Shown here: one piece after another, positions 40,801-52,008 of the stretch
Layout of the letters: the number at the start of each line of letters is the position of its first letter
Position numbering within the stretch: the first letter of the stretch is position 1
From: CADEDH01 sp965216205
GTDB taxonomy: Bacteria; Actinomycetota; Acidimicrobiia; Acidimicrobiales; SZUA-35
Direction: 5' to 3'
DNA length: 64,000 nucleotides
Assembly (NCBI GenBank): GCA_965216205.1
Contig: OZ244139.1
Location: 2,418,001 to 2,482,000, forward strand
Made by a program: the position numbers and the translations under genes
Notes under the pieces: generated by a model
What the model was told of the DNA's origin: nothing
Seen by the model: only the letters and a program-made list of their open reading frames with translations
Databases searched by the model: none

Positions 40801-41697
40801 ATGAGCGGTCCACCGGAGCCGACCGCGATCGTCGGGCCGGCGGTGGTCGCCCTCGGCGGCGGTCATGGCCTCGCCGCATCCCTCCGGGCCGCTCGGACCT
40901 ACGCCCGGTCGGTGACGGGGATCGTCTCGGTCGGTGATGACGGGGGATCCAGCGGACGGCTCCGGGCCGAGCTCGGCGTCGCGGCCCCCGGCGACGTCCG
41001 CCGCTGCGTCTCCGCCCTCGCCCGCCACGACAGCCTGCTGAGCCGATCGCTCGAGTACCGGTTCGTCGAGGGCGGGCTGACCGGCCACCCGGTCGGCAAC
41101 CTCCTCCTCACGGGCCTGGCCAAAGCGTGCGGCGATTTCCAGAAGGCGATCGAGGAGCTGTGCCGGCTCGTCGACGCCGACGGCTCGCTCTACCCGGCCA
41201 CCTCCGTGCCCGTCCGCCTCATCGCCGATGCCGACGAGGGCACCATCACCGGGCAGGTCACGATCGAACGGGCAACGAACATCAGGAACCTCCGCTTCGA
41301 TCCGGCCGACCCGCCGGTGAACCCGGCGGCAGCCGACGCGGTGCTGCGGGCCGACCAGATCGTCGTCGGTCCCGGCTCGCTGTTCACCAGCGTGCTGGCC
41401 AGCGCCGTGGTGCCGCGCCTGCAGCGGGCGCTGGACGAGACGGGCGGCCAGCGGGTCTACGTCGCCAACGTCGCCAACGAGAAGGGCATGGCCCGGGGAT
41501 TCGGCCTGGCCGAGCACCTTGCAGCGCTCGACCAGCACGGGATCGACGTCGATCTCGTCATCGCTGACCTCGCCAGCCCCCGGATCGCGATCGACAGCGC
41601 ACCGGTGCTCTGGGCCGACGTGGCCGCCCCGGACGGATGGGGCCACGACCCCGCCAAGCTCGGCGTCGCGCTCTCGAAAGCGCTGGCCGAGGCCTGA
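40801..41697 (+). CDS. yvcK: YvcK/CofD-like gluconeogenesis factor
   Basis: 298 residues. Characteristic segments are VVALGGGHGLAASLRA near the N-terminus, GIVSVGDDGGSSGRLR, HPVGNLLLTGLAKACGDF, and VGPGSLFTSVLA. YvcK binds UDP-sugars and links central carbon status to cell-wall synthesis. It follows rapZ by six bases. In most actinobacteria whiA comes next; here a gap of about 125 bp leads to gap instead. Confidence 0.93.
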   Translation: MSGPPEPTAIVGPAVVALGGGHGLAASLRAARTYARSVTGIVSVGDDGGSSGRLRAELGVAAPGDVRRCVSALARHDSLLSRSLEYRFVEGGLTGHPVGNLLLTGLAKACGDFQKAIEELCRLVDADGSLYPATSVPVRLIADADEGTITGQVTIERATNIRNLRFDPADPPVNPAAADAVLRADQIVVGPGSLFTSVLASAVVPRLQRALDETGGQRVYVANVANEKGMARGFGLAEHLAALDQHGIDVDLVIADLASPRIAIDSAPVLWADVAAPDGWGHDPAKLGVALSKALAEA

Positions 41698-41821
41698 CCG
41701 TGCTTGCGCTCGGGGGCGGGCGAAGCGTCGCCCGCCAACCCGGTGGCTGGGGGGTATCGTCGACCCGGACACAGCGGCGTCATCGCTGACGGACGGCTGA
41801 CGAACGAAAGGCACAGAACAC

Positions 41822-42841
41822 ATGGCAATTCGAGTAGGCATCAACGGCTTCGGACGGATCGGACGGAACTTCTTCCGTGCGGCCAAGAAGTCGGGGGCGG
41901 ACATCGATTTCGTCGCCGTCAACGATCTCGGCTCGCTCGACACCATGGCCCACCTCCTCAAGTACGACTCGGTGCTCGGCGTCCTGCCGAACGAGATCAA
42001 GGCGGTCGACGGCGGGATCTCGGTCGACGGCGACACGCTGAAGGTCCTGTCGGAGCGCAACCCCGACGAGCTCCCGTGGGGCGACCTCGGGGTCGATGTC
42101 GTCGTCGAGTCGACCGGGGTCTTCACCAGCAGGGAAGGGGCGGCCCGTCACCTCGAGGGCGGCGCGCCGTTCGTGGTCGTATCGGCCCCGTGCAGCGGCG
42201 CCGACGCCACGTTCGTGGTCGGGGTCAACGAGGACGACTTCGACCCGGCCCAGCACCAGGTCGTCTCGAACGCCTCGTGCACCACAAACTGCTTCGTCCC
42301 GATGGTCAAGGTCCTCGACGATGCCTTCGGGGTAGAGCAGGGCCTGATGACCACCGTGCACGCCTACACCGGTGACCAGGCCCTCGTCGACGGTCCCCAC
42401 TCCGACCTCCGCCGGGCCAGGGCGGCCGCGATCAACATCATCCCCACATCCACCGGCGCCGCTCGAGCCACCGGGCTGGTGCTGCAGGCCATGCAGGGCA
42501 AGCTCGACGGCACCTCGCTGCGGGTCCCGGTGCCGACCGGCTCGATCACCGACTTCACCGCGGTGGTGAACGGTGAGCCGTCGGTCGACGATGTCAACGC
42601 GGCCTTCGCCGCTGCGGCATCCAGCGGTCGACTCGCCGCCGTGCTCGAGTACACCGAGGAGCCCATCGTCTCGAGCGACATCGTCACCTCGCCCGCATCG
42701 TGCACCCTCGACGCCGGCATGACGATGACCCAGGGGTCGCTCGTGAAGGTGTGCGGTTGGTACGACAACGAGTGGGGTTACTCGAACCGCCTCGTGGACC
42801 TCACCCAGCTCGTCGGGGCTGCCGCGGCCGACGGCCGATGA
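41822..42841 (+). CDS. gap: Glyceraldehyde-3-phosphate dehydrogenase
   Basis: Converts glyceraldehyde 3-phosphate to 1,3-bisphosphoglycerate in glycolysis. The 339-residue protein shows the Rossmann start RVGINGFGRIGRNFFRA, catalytic Cys153 in SNASCTTNC, the active-site His in TTVHAYTGDQ, and YDNEWGYSNR near the C-terminus. It heads a tight gap-pgk-tpiA operon; its stop overlaps pgk as ATGA. Confidence 0.97.
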   Translation: MAIRVGINGFGRIGRNFFRAAKKSGADIDFVAVNDLGSLDTMAHLLKYDSVLGVLPNEIKAVDGGISVDGDTLKVLSERNPDELPWGDLGVDVVVESTGVFTSREGAARHLEGGAPFVVVSAPCSGADATFVVGVNEDDFDPAQHQVVSNASCTTNCFVPMVKVLDDAFGVEQGLMTTVHAYTGDQALVDGPHSDLRRARAAAINIIPTSTGAARATGLVLQAMQGKLDGTSLRVPVPTGSITDFTAVVNGEPSVDDVNAAFAAAASSGRLAAVLEYTEEPIVSSDIVTSPASCTLDAGMTMTQGSLVKVCGWYDNEWGYSNRLVDLTQLVGAAAADGR

Positions 42842-43977
42842 TCGAAGGCGTCCCGGAGCTCGAGGACCTCGGCGACGTCGGCGGCAGGTCGGTTCTGGTC
42901 AGGGCCGACTTCAACGTCCCACTCGACGGTGATCGGATCACCGATGATCTGCGGATCCGCGCCGCGCTGCCCACCCTCAAGTGGCTCCTCGATGCCGGGG
43001 CCAGCGTGACCGTGTGCTCCCACCTCGGCCGGCCGAAGGGGCAGGCCGATCCGAGCTTCTCCCTCGATCCGGTACGGGCCCGGCTCAGCGAGCTCGTGCC
43101 GGGGGTGAAGCTGCTCGAGAACCTCCGGTTCGACCCGGGCGAGGAAGCAAACGATCCTGACTACGCCCGAACCCTCGTCGATGGTCACGACGCCTACGTC
43201 AACGACGCGTTCGGGGCGTCGCACCGGTCCCATGCGTCGATCGTGGGCCCTCCCGAGACGCTTCCGTCTGCCGCCGGCCGGCTCCTGGCGAAGGAGGTCG
43301 AGGTGCTGCTCGGGCTCCGGCGTCAGCCTCGCCGACCGTTCGTGGCGATCATGGGCGGAGCCAAGGTGTCCGACAAGCTCGGTGTGATCGAGGCCCTGCT
43401 CGGCATCGTCGACGCGATCGTGGTCGGCGGTGGGATGGCGTTCACCTTCCTCGCCGCCCGCGGCCACCGCGTGGGATCGTCCCTCCTCGAGGAGGACATG
43501 ATCGACACTTGCCGGCGGATGCTCGACTCCGGAGCCGTCATCCACCTGCCGGAGGACACGACCGCGCTCGGGCCGGGCGGCACCCTCTTCGACCCCGCTG
43601 CAGGAGGCGAGGTTCGCCAGATGGGGGTCGACATACCCGACGGCTGGATGGGGGTCGACATCGGTCCCGGCACCGCCGCCGTCTTCGGTGATGTGGTTCT
43701 CGACGCCGGGACGGTCCTCTGGAACGGCCCGATGGGTGTCTTCGAGGACGAGCGGTTCGCCGCCGGCACGCGGGCCGTGGCCGAGGCTGTTGCCGAGACG
43801 AGGGCCTATACCGTTGTCGGCGGCGGCGACTCGGCGGCGGCGGCCAAGCAGTTCGGCGTTGACGGCGACGTCGACCACGTCTCCACCGGTGGTGGCGCCT
43901 CGCTCGAACTGATTGAGCAGGGTGACCTGCCCGGGTTGGAGGCGCTGCGCCGGGCCGGCAAGCGGATGGCGAGTTGA
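42838..43977 (+). CDS. pgk: Phosphoglycerate kinase
   Basis: Makes ATP from 1,3-bisphosphoglycerate. From ATG 42838 the protein has 379 residues. Signatures: VLVRADFNVPLDGD, VCSHLGRPKG, FVAIMGGAKVSDK, VLWNGPMGVFE and the nucleotide loop VGGGDSAAAAKQFG. It is coupled to gap by a 4-base overlap. Confidence 0.97.
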   Translation: MIEGVPELEDLGDVGGRSVLVRADFNVPLDGDRITDDLRIRAALPTLKWLLDAGASVTVCSHLGRPKGQADPSFSLDPVRARLSELVPGVKLLENLRFDPGEEANDPDYARTLVDGHDAYVNDAFGASHRSHASIVGPPETLPSAAGRLLAKEVEVLLGLRRQPRRPFVAIMGGAKVSDKLGVIEALLGIVDAIVVGGGMAFTFLAARGHRVGSSLLEEDMIDTCRRMLDSGAVIHLPEDTTALGPGGTLFDPAAGGEVRQMGVDIPDGWMGVDIGPGTAAVFGDVVLDAGTVLWNGPMGVFEDERFAAGTRAVAEAVAETRAYTVVGGGDSAAAAKQFGVDGDVDHVSTGGGASLELIEQGDLPGLEALRRAGKRMAS

Positions 43978-44000
43978 ACGGGCAAAGGATGCAGACCGAG

Positions 44001-44798
44001 ATGGACACCGAACGTCGGCCGCTGATCAGCGGCAACTGGAAGATGAACCTCAACCACTTCGAGGCGCTTCGTCTCGTGCAGGAGTTGAGCTACCAGGTCA
44101 CCAGCGACGACATCGAGGCTGTCGACGTGTCGGTCCACCCACCGTTCACCGACATGCGGACCGTCCAGACCGCCCTCGAGTCCGACAAGATCCCCTTCTC
44201 GCTCGGTGCCCAGAACTGCCACTTCGAGACCTCGGGAGCGTTCACCGGCGAGGTGGCTCCCCCCATGCTGGCCAAGCTGGGAACCGAGTATGTGATCGTC
44301 GGACACTCCGAACGGCGTGAGCTCTTCGGCGAGACCGACGAGATCGTCAACAAGAAGGTCGCCGCTGTGCTGGCAGCGGAGATGACGCCGATCATGTGCG
44401 TCGGGGAGACGCTCGACGAGCGTGAGGCGGGTGAGGCCGAGGCGAAGGTCGAGCGTCAGGTGGCGGCAGGTCTGCTGAAGACGCCAACCGAGAAGGTCGG
44501 CGGGATGGTCCTCGCCTACGAGCCGATCTGGGCGATCGGAACCGGCAAGACGGCATCTGCCGACGACGCACAGTCGATGTGCGCCGTGATTCGAACCACG
44601 GTCCGCAGCGTGTTCGGTGACGACGCCGCCGATGGCGTGCGAATCCAGTACGGCGGCTCGGTGAAGCCCGCGAACGCTGCCGAGCTGCTCACCCAGCCCG
44701 ACATCGACGGTGCGCTGGTTGGCGGAGCCAGCCTCGAAGCCGAGTCGTTCGCGGGCATCATCCAGTACCGACTCCACGACGCCGCCGCCGAACGCTGA
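44001..44798 (+). CDS. tpiA: Triose-phosphate isomerase
   Basis: Interconverts dihydroxyacetone phosphate and glyceraldehyde 3-phosphate. The catalytic Lys is in ISGNWKMN, the electrophile His in VIVGHSERRE, the base Glu in VLAYEPIWAIGTG, and the phosphate loop in QYGGSVKPAN. From ATG 44001 (265 residues, AAAGGA upstream) it has the usual length; ATG 43989 and TTG 43974 (overlapping the pgk stop) are alternatives. Confidence 0.95.
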   Translation: MDTERRPLISGNWKMNLNHFEALRLVQELSYQVTSDDIEAVDVSVHPPFTDMRTVQTALESDKIPFSLGAQNCHFETSGAFTGEVAPPMLAKLGTEYVIVGHSERRELFGETDEIVNKKVAAVLAAEMTPIMCVGETLDEREAGEAEAKVERQVAAGLLKTPTEKVGGMVLAYEPIWAIGTGKTASADDAQSMCAVIRTTVRSVFGDDAADGVRIQYGGSVKPANAAELLTQPDIDGALVGGASLEAESFAGIIQYRLHDAAAER

Positions 44799-44828
44799 GG
44801 CCGGCGTCGGTTGGTCGGCAGCCGCCGA

Positions 44829-46727
44829 ATGTTGGTGCGCCCGTGGTTATCGGCCGTGGTCGTGCTGCTCGCAGGCTGTTCAGCCGCGACCGACGTCGGT
44901 GACGACGCCAGCTCCGAGTCGGTCCAGGAGACCGCAGTAGCGGAGCCGACCTCCTCGACGGCAGGCGCCGAGACCACGGTCGTCGGGGACGGGGATCCAG
45001 GAGGCGGGGCGAACGCCGACGTACCCGAGATACTCGGCGAGCCCGGCGTGGTCGTGTGGGTGCACGACGCCGAGCCCCCGAACCTGCACGCCGACGATCC
45101 AGAGAACTCAGCGGACGTCACCTCCTGGCTGCAGCAGGGCATGTTGGAGGGGCTGTTCGGCATCGACGCCAACAACGCCTACTATCCCGAGCTGCTGGCG
45201 GGAGAGCCCCAGCTCGAGCAGCTCAACAGCGGAACGGTCGTCATCACCTACCGGCTTCGCGACGGCCTGACCTGGTCGGATGGCACGCCGCTGACGTCGA
45301 ACGACGTCGCCTACACCCACGAGATCCTCGTCGAGGGGTGTGAGGTGGAGAACGACCGGTCGATCGTCGACGCGACCAACGTCGGGTGCGAGTACCACCT
45401 CGCGAACCGGTTCGGCTACGAGCTCGTCACCGACTTCGAGGTGGTCAGCGAGACCGAGTTCAAGGTCACGATGGCCGCCTTCTACGGCGGTTGGCGGGGT
45501 CTCTACGGCCGGGTCTTCGCCGCCCACGCGTTCGGCGACACCGCTCGGGACGTGAACGACAGCCTGCAGCAATGGTCGGGGCCGAACGGGATCCTCCCGT
45601 CGTCGGGACCGTTGGTGTTCGACCGGTGGGAACCGGGTGCGGCGATCCATCTCCGCACCAACGAGCAGTACCACGGCTCGGTCAGCCCCGACGCCATCGA
45701 CACCGGGCCCCCGACCATCGCCGGGGTCGAACTGGTTTTCGTCGCCGACCTGGCGGCACGGATCGACCTGCTGCTCGCCGGCGATGCCCACATCATGATG
45801 ACGACGCCCGAACCGGCGCTGGAGGCGCTCACGGGGTCGGACGGATTCACCGTCGCGCCGTCGATCGGCGGCCGATACGAGCACTGGAGCATCAACCTCC
45901 TGGCCGACCACCTCGACAAGCCGCAGGTTCGGGCTGCGATCGCCTATGCGATCGACAAGACCGAGCTCGTCACCCAGATCTATCAACCGATCTACGGGTC
46001 GATCCTGCCCCAGGACGGTCTGGGCAACTCGTTCTGGATGCCGAACCAGTCCGCCTACGAGGATCACCAGGCGACCTACGCCGGCCACAACACGACCGCG
46101 GCGGCCGACTCGCTGCGAGCCGCTGGTTACGTTCAGGGCTCCGATGGCCGGTGGGATCACCCCGACGACGGTCGGCTCACGGTCGAGGTTGGCACGACGG
46201 CCGGCGTGGAGCTCCGCGATCGCCAGCTCGAGCTTCTCGTGGACCAGCTCGACCGGGTCGGTATCGAGGTCGTCGTCGACAGCGCTCCCGGGGGCCTCTT
46301 CTTCGTCGAGGGACCGTTCTCTGAGGCGGCCCTGGCTGCATCGGCATCCGGTGGTGGTGAGGGCGATCCCGACCTGTGGGGGATCGCCCAGTTCTCGTGG
46401 ACCGCCGGGCCGTGGCCGGGCGCGCTCAGCGGAATCTACCGGGCGGGGTCGCAGAGCAACCCGTACGGCTTCTCGAGCCCGGAGTACGACGTGGCCGCCA
46501 CCGAGTGCGAGGCAACCGTCGGCGATGGTGAGCGGGCCACCTGCTACGACGCCCTCGACCGGTTCGCGACCACCCTCGAGCGGAACGAGAACGGGCTGTT
46601 CGTGATTCCGCTGACCCAGACGCCGAGCTACTTCGGCTACTCGTTCCCGCTCCAGGCGGCCGGCGTCGCCCCCGACGCCGTGCAGGGCGGCCCGCTCGTC
46701 AATGCCGGCGACTACCGCTTCGGGTAG
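44829..46727 (+). CDS. Oligopeptide ABC transporter solute-binding lipoprotein (family 5), first copy
   Basis: 632 residues. The signal ends in a lipobox VVVLLAGC, so the mature protein is lipid-anchored outside the membrane. After a Ser/Thr/acidic linker the DppA/OppA fold follows, with RDGLTWSDGTPLTSNDVAYT near 150 and a RAAIAYAIDKTELVTQIY segment near 375. It delivers peptides or similar solutes to the permease encoded downstream. The start is ATG 44829; TTG 44811 is less likely. Confidence 0.88.
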   Translation: MLVRPWLSAVVVLLAGCSAATDVGDDASSESVQETAVAEPTSSTAGAETTVVGDGDPGGGANADVPEILGEPGVVVWVHDAEPPNLHADDPENSADVTSWLQQGMLEGLFGIDANNAYYPELLAGEPQLEQLNSGTVVITYRLRDGLTWSDGTPLTSNDVAYTHEILVEGCEVENDRSIVDATNVGCEYHLANRFGYELVTDFEVVSETEFKVTMAAFYGGWRGLYGRVFAAHAFGDTARDVNDSLQQWSGPNGILPSSGPLVFDRWEPGAAIHLRTNEQYHGSVSPDAIDTGPPTIAGVELVFVADLAARIDLLLAGDAHIMMTTPEPALEALTGSDGFTVAPSIGGRYEHWSINLLADHLDKPQVRAAIAYAIDKTELVTQIYQPIYGSILPQDGLGNSFWMPNQSAYEDHQATYAGHNTTAAADSLRAAGYVQGSDGRWDHPDDGRLTVEVGTTAGVELRDRQLELLVDQLDRVGIEVVVDSAPGGLFFVEGPFSEAALAASASGGGEGDPDLWGIAQFSWTAGPWPGALSGIYRAGSQSNPYGFSSPEYDVAATECEATVGDGERATCYDALDRFATTLERNENGLFVIPLTQTPSYFGYSFPLQAAGVAPDAVQGGPLVNAGDYRFG

Positions 46728-46882
46728 CGCCGACCAGAGTCCAAACGCACACCAGGGTCCGGCAGCAGGTCCAGTGGCAGCAGCGGCGTGCGGACCCGTG
46801 ATCGAGGTGTTCGATTGGCGTAGCATGTACGCTTCTCGGCCGCGGGCGACCGCGAGCGAACTCGAGCAGGAGCGAACCACGG

Positions 46883-47870
<988 letters not shown>

Positions 47871-47881
<11 letters not shown>

Positions 47882-48902
47882 CACGGTCGATACGACCGAC
47901 GGGTCACACCCGGAGGCCGGCGACCGCAGGGTCCTGGTCTCGGTCCAGCACCTGCAGCGCTACTTCCCGATCATGAAGGGCGTGTTTCGTCGGAAGGTTG
48001 GCGACGTCCAGGCGGTCGACGATGTCTCGTTCGACATCTACCGGGGCGAGACGTTGGGGCTGGTGGGTGAGAGCGGATCGGGGAAGACGACGGTCGGTCG
48101 GGTGATCCTCCAGCTCGACACCGCGACCGGCGGAACGGTCGACTTCGACGGGAACGAGCTGACGGCGGCCCGCCCGGAGGAGCTGCGCAGGCTGCGGCCG
48201 AGGATGCAGACGATCTTCCAGGACCCGCACGCGTCGCTCAACCCCCGTATGACCGTGGCGTCGATCGTCGGCGAACCGCTCCGGGAGCACAAGGTGGTGG
48301 CCCGCTCGGAGCTCGACGCCGCGATCGACGAGCTGCTCACGATGGTCGGCCTCCACCCGTCGCACGCCAACCGCTACCCGCACGAGTTCAGCGGTGGTCA
48401 ACGGCAGCGGATCGGTATCGCCCGGGCGATCGCGCTCAACCCGGACTTCATCGTGTGCGACGAGCCGATCGCAGCGCTGGACGTCTCGATTCAGGCGCAG
48501 GTGGTGAACCTCCTCGAGCGGCTGCAGAACGAGCTCGAGTTGACCTACCTCTTCATCTCCCACGACATGAGCATGGTTCGCCACATCGCCGACCGGGTTG
48601 CGGTCATGTATCTCGGCAAGATCATGGAGCTGGCGCCATCGGACACGTTGTACGACGATCCGGCCCACCCCTACACGAGGGCGCTGCTCTCCGCGGTGCC
48701 GGTCCCCGATCCGGTCGCGGAGAGCGTCCGTGAGCGGATCCTGCTCGAAGGCGACATTCCCAGCCCGGCCAATCCGCCGTCCGGTTGTCGTTTTCGGACC
48801 CGCTGTCCGCTGGCGGAGGCCCGTTGCGCGGAGGAGGAGCCGGAGTGGCGCGAGCTGGATCCCGGCCGGTGGGTGGCCTGTCACTTCGCCGATCGCTCAT
48901 GA
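47871..48902 (+). CDS. Oligopeptide ABC transporter ATP-binding protein (OppF/DppF)
   Basis: 343 residues. Walker A GLVGESGSGKTTVGR, Q-loop IFQDPHASLNPRM, signature FSGGQRQRIGIARAI, Walker B FIVCDEPIAALD and H-loop FISHDMSM. The same cysteine-bearing C-terminal extension is seen (GCRFRTRCPLAEARC). It pairs with the preceding ATPase to power one importer. Downstream is a small GC hairpin (48937-48952), then the promoter region of the next gene. Confidence 0.95.
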
Positions 48903-49036
48903 CGATTGCCGATCGACCTTTCACATTGCTGAAACGCCCGCACGCGGGCGACTAGCCTGGTTTTCCGCCATACTTACTGGCTGGTACGACCTACCTGGCC
49001 GATGTCTCCGGCCTGTTTGACACAAAGGGAGAGACC

Positions 49037-50872
49037 ATGAAGAAGAGCAAGCTGTTACTGGCCTTGCTCGCCGCCTTCGCACTCCTCGCCGCATCGTGCG
49101 GCGGCAGCGACGACGGCGACGACGACACCACCGCCGAAACCGAGGACACCACCGAGGAGACCACCGACGGTGGCTCCGACGACTCGGGCGGCGAGGAGGA
49201 CGAGGCGTCGGCCCCCGATGGCGAGGCTGGCTCGGGTGGCGAACTGCTCCTGTTGCAGTGGCAGGCTCCGTCGCAGGCCAATGGTCTGCTCTCCTCGGGA
49301 ACGAAGGACATCCTGGCCGCGTCGCTGGTCAACGAGCCCCTCGCTCGCTTCGATCCCGCCGGTGAGATCGTCCCCACCCTCGCGGCGGAGATCCCGACGC
49401 TCGAGAACGGTGGCCAGGCCGAGGACTTCATGTCCATCACGTGGAAGCTGAAGGAAGGCGTCATGTGGTCGGACGGCACGCCGTTCACCTCCGACGACGT
49501 CGTCTTCACCTGGGAGTACTGTGCCGACGAGCTCACCGGCTGCTCGGCGGACTTCACCACGGTCGAGTCGGTCGTCGCCGACGACGATCTCACCGTGACG
49601 ATCAACTTCGTCGACCCGCAGCCGTTCCCCTACGTCGACATGGTCGGCTACACCGAGCCGATCCTCCAGCGGGCCCAGTTCCAGGACTGCATCGGCGAGC
49701 AGGCCAGCGCCTGCACGGAGCAGAACTTCGCTCCTGTCGGCACCGGCCCCTACGTCATCACCGAGCTCAAGCCGGAGGACACGGTCACCTACGAGATGAA
49801 CCCCAACTACCGGGGCATCAGCGAGGGCAAGCCGTTCTTCGGCACCGTCACCATCAAGGGCGGCGGCGACGCTGAAGCGGCCGCTCGTTCCGTGCTCGAG
49901 ATCGGCGAGGCCGACTACGCCTGGAACCTGCAGGTCGCCCCCGAGGTGCTCGAGCCGATGGAGGCAGCCGGCAACGGTCGCCTCGGCACCGGCTTCGCCG
50001 CCAACGTCGAGCACATCAACCTCAACCAGACCGACCCCAACGCCGACCCGCCGTCGGAGTACGTGGAGGACGGTTCCGGCAACCACCCGATCCTGTTCGA
50101 CAACTTCGAGTTCGCTCGGGCCCTGTCGCTGGCAATCGACCGCGACGCACTGGTCCAGGTCGGCTACGGCGCCTCCGGTGTGCCGATCTGCACGCTGTGG
50201 CCAGTGGGTGACCAGTACTCGACCGACAACGATTGGTGCCTCACCCGCAACGTCGAGGAGGCCAACCAGATCCTCGACGACCTCGGCTACGAGGACAGCG
50301 ATGGCGATGGGGTCCGCGAGTTCACCGACGGCACCCCGCTCGAGTTCGACTACGTGACCTCCACCAATGCGGTTCGTCAGTCGAACCAGGAGATCATCAA
50401 GGCCAACTGGGAGGAGATCGGCGTCGTCGCCAACATGCGCAACGAGGACGCCAGCCTCTTCTTCGACGGCACCAGCGCCAGCGATGCGTCGATCTGGAAG
50501 TTCTTCGCCGACATGGAGATGTTCACCAACGGCAACGACACGCCGGACCCGGTGAGCTACCTGAACTCCTGGACGATCGCGGAGATCCCGACGGCCGCCC
50601 TCGGCTGGCCGGCGTCGAACAACATGCCTCGCATGCAGTCGACCGAGTACGACGAGCTGTGGGCTCAGGCCTCACAGACGCCGTCGAACGATCCGGGCTA
50701 TCTGGACCTCGTCAAGCAGCTCCAGAACATCCAGATCGAGACCGGCGCTGTCATCCCGCTCATCTACCGGGCCAGCGTGTCGGCCTGGGGCAACGACATC
50801 CAGGGGACCGGCGATCTGAACGGCTGGGACTCCGAGTACTGGAACATCGAAGAGTGGTTCCGGGCCGAGTAG
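49037..50872 (+). CDS. Oligopeptide ABC transporter solute-binding lipoprotein, second copy
   Basis: 611 residues. The lipobox LLAASC leads to an exceptionally acidic Asp/Glu/Thr linker (about 25-65), then a family 5 binding protein with LKEGVMWSDGTPFTSDDVVF and FARALSLAIDRDALVQ. The ribosome-binding site AAGGGAGAG is strong, and the gene has its own upstream region and a strong terminator, as expected for a binding protein made in excess over its permease. Confidence 0.92.
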   Translation: MKKSKLLLALLAAFALLAASCGGSDDGDDDTTAETEDTTEETTDGGSDDSGGEEDEASAPDGEAGSGGELLLLQWQAPSQANGLLSSGTKDILAASLVNEPLARFDPAGEIVPTLAAEIPTLENGGQAEDFMSITWKLKEGVMWSDGTPFTSDDVVFTWEYCADELTGCSADFTTVESVVADDDLTVTINFVDPQPFPYVDMVGYTEPILQRAQFQDCIGEQASACTEQNFAPVGTGPYVITELKPEDTVTYEMNPNYRGISEGKPFFGTVTIKGGGDAEAAARSVLEIGEADYAWNLQVAPEVLEPMEAAGNGRLGTGFAANVEHINLNQTDPNADPPSEYVEDGSGNHPILFDNFEFARALSLAIDRDALVQVGYGASGVPICTLWPVGDQYSTDNDWCLTRNVEEANQILDDLGYEDSDGDGVREFTDGTPLEFDYVTSTNAVRQSNQEIIKANWEEIGVVANMRNEDASLFFDGTSASDASIWKFFADMEMFTNGNDTPDPVSYLNSWTIAEIPTAALGWPASNNMPRMQSTEYDELWAQASQTPSNDPGYLDLVKQLQNIQIETGAVIPLIYRASVSAWGNDIQGTGDLNGWDSEYWNIEEWFRAE

Positions 50873-50900
50873 AGGACCGGAGGACTCCGTAGATGCGAAT

Positions 50901-50946
50901 GACAGCGTGTCGGCCGACTAGTCTCGGCCGACACGCTGTCGGTTTT
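50901..50946 (+). terminator. Strong intrinsic terminator between binding protein and permease genes
   Basis: GACAGCGTGTCGGCCGA (from 50901) and TCGGCCGACACGCTGTC (ending 50940) form a perfect 17-bp stem around a 6-base loop CTAGTC, followed by GGTTTT. It would stop most transcripts after the abundant binding protein and allow only limited readthrough into the permeases. Confidence 0.92.
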
Positions 50947-50988
50947 ACGAGAGCCGTCGTGCGAGCAGGAAGGTGGTTTCCGTAGGCG

Positions 50989-52008
50989 ATGGGTCGCTAT
51001 GTCATTCGCCGGGTGCTGTTCGGCATCCCGACCCTGCTGGTCATCAGCTTGATCCTCTTCACGCTGCTGGACCTGGCGCCCGGCGATCCCACCTCACAGT
51101 TGCCGCTCACCATTCCGGCTGAGCTCCGCGAGCAGATCCGGGAGTCTCTCGGGATCAACGATCCGTTCTTCCTCCGTTGGCTGAACTGGGTTCGGCTCAT
51201 GTTCATCAACGAACCCATTCACGCCTTCGAGGCCATGACCAACACCTGCATCGGTGACTGCGAGTCTCGGCCCCGCATCATCAGTTGGTCGTCCCGGGCT
51301 CCGGCGCTCGACGTCATCTACCAGCGCCTGCCCCAGACCCTCTGGGTGATGGGTTTGTCGCTGCTCTTCGGGATTCTCATCTCGATCCCGATCGGTGTGA
51401 TCTCGGCCTACAAGCAGTACTCGACGTTCGACAACGTCGGCACGTTCGTCTCGATGGTCGGGTTCTCCATGCCGGTCTTCTTCTCCGGCCTCCTGGCGAT
51501 CTTCGTCTTCAGCGTCTGGCTCGGTTGGTTTCCTTCCTTCTACGACACCACCCACCAGATCGAGTGGACGAGCTGGTCGAGCATCTGGACCCAGATCAAG
51601 CAGTTGATCATGCCGGTCGGAGTGCTGACGCTGTTCAACGCAGCGTCGCTCTCGCGCTTCACCCGGGCGTCCGTGCTCGACAACCTGAACCGCGAGTACG
51701 TGCGCACCGCGCGGTCGAAGGGGCTGCGGGAGTGGGTGGTCATGAACCGGCACGTGCTCCGCAACAGCATGATCCCCGTGGTCACGCTCGTGGCGCTGTC
51801 GATTCCCGGGATCTTCTCCGGTGCGATCATCACGGAGACCGTGTTCCGGATCAACGGTCTCGGGCAGTTGCTGTTCGTGTCGATCGGTCAGGGCGACCTG
51901 CCGATGGTCCAGACCCTCACGTTCATCTTCGCCTTCCTCACGGTCGCCTTCAATCTGCTCGCCGACGTGGTCTACGGCGTGCTCGACCCACGGATCCGCT
52001 ATGACTGA
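50989..52008 (+). CDS. Oligopeptide ABC permease (OppB/DppB)
   Basis: A 339-residue inner-membrane protein with the N-terminal helix VIRRVLFGIPTLLVISLILF and about six helices. The EAA-type coupling loop reads YVRTARSKGLREWVVMNRHV, and the C-terminus ADVVYGVLDPRIRYD is the standard family ending. It overlaps the next permease by 8 bp. Confidence 0.95.
   Translation: MGRYVIRRVLFGIPTLLVISLILFTLLDLAPGDPTSQLPLTIPAELREQIRESLGINDPFFLRWLNWVRLMFINEPIHAFEAMTNTCIGDCESRPRIISWSSRAPALDVIYQRLPQTLWVMGLSLLFGILISIPIGVISAYKQYSTFDNVGTFVSMVGFSMPVFFSGLLAIFVFSVWLGWFPSFYDTTHQIEWTSWSSIWTQIKQLIMPVGVLTLFNAASLSRFTRASVLDNLNREYVRTARSKGLREWVVMNRHVLRNSMIPVVTLVALSIPGIFSGAIITETVFRINGLGQLLFVSIGQGDLPMVQTLTFIFAFLTVAFNLLADVVYGVLDPRIRYD

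Noticed and set aside
48937..48952. GC hairpin after the second transporter ATPase as a terminator
   Set aside because: The stem CGCCCGC/GCGGGCG is short, with a 2-base loop and no T-run directly behind, so I do not call it a terminator.
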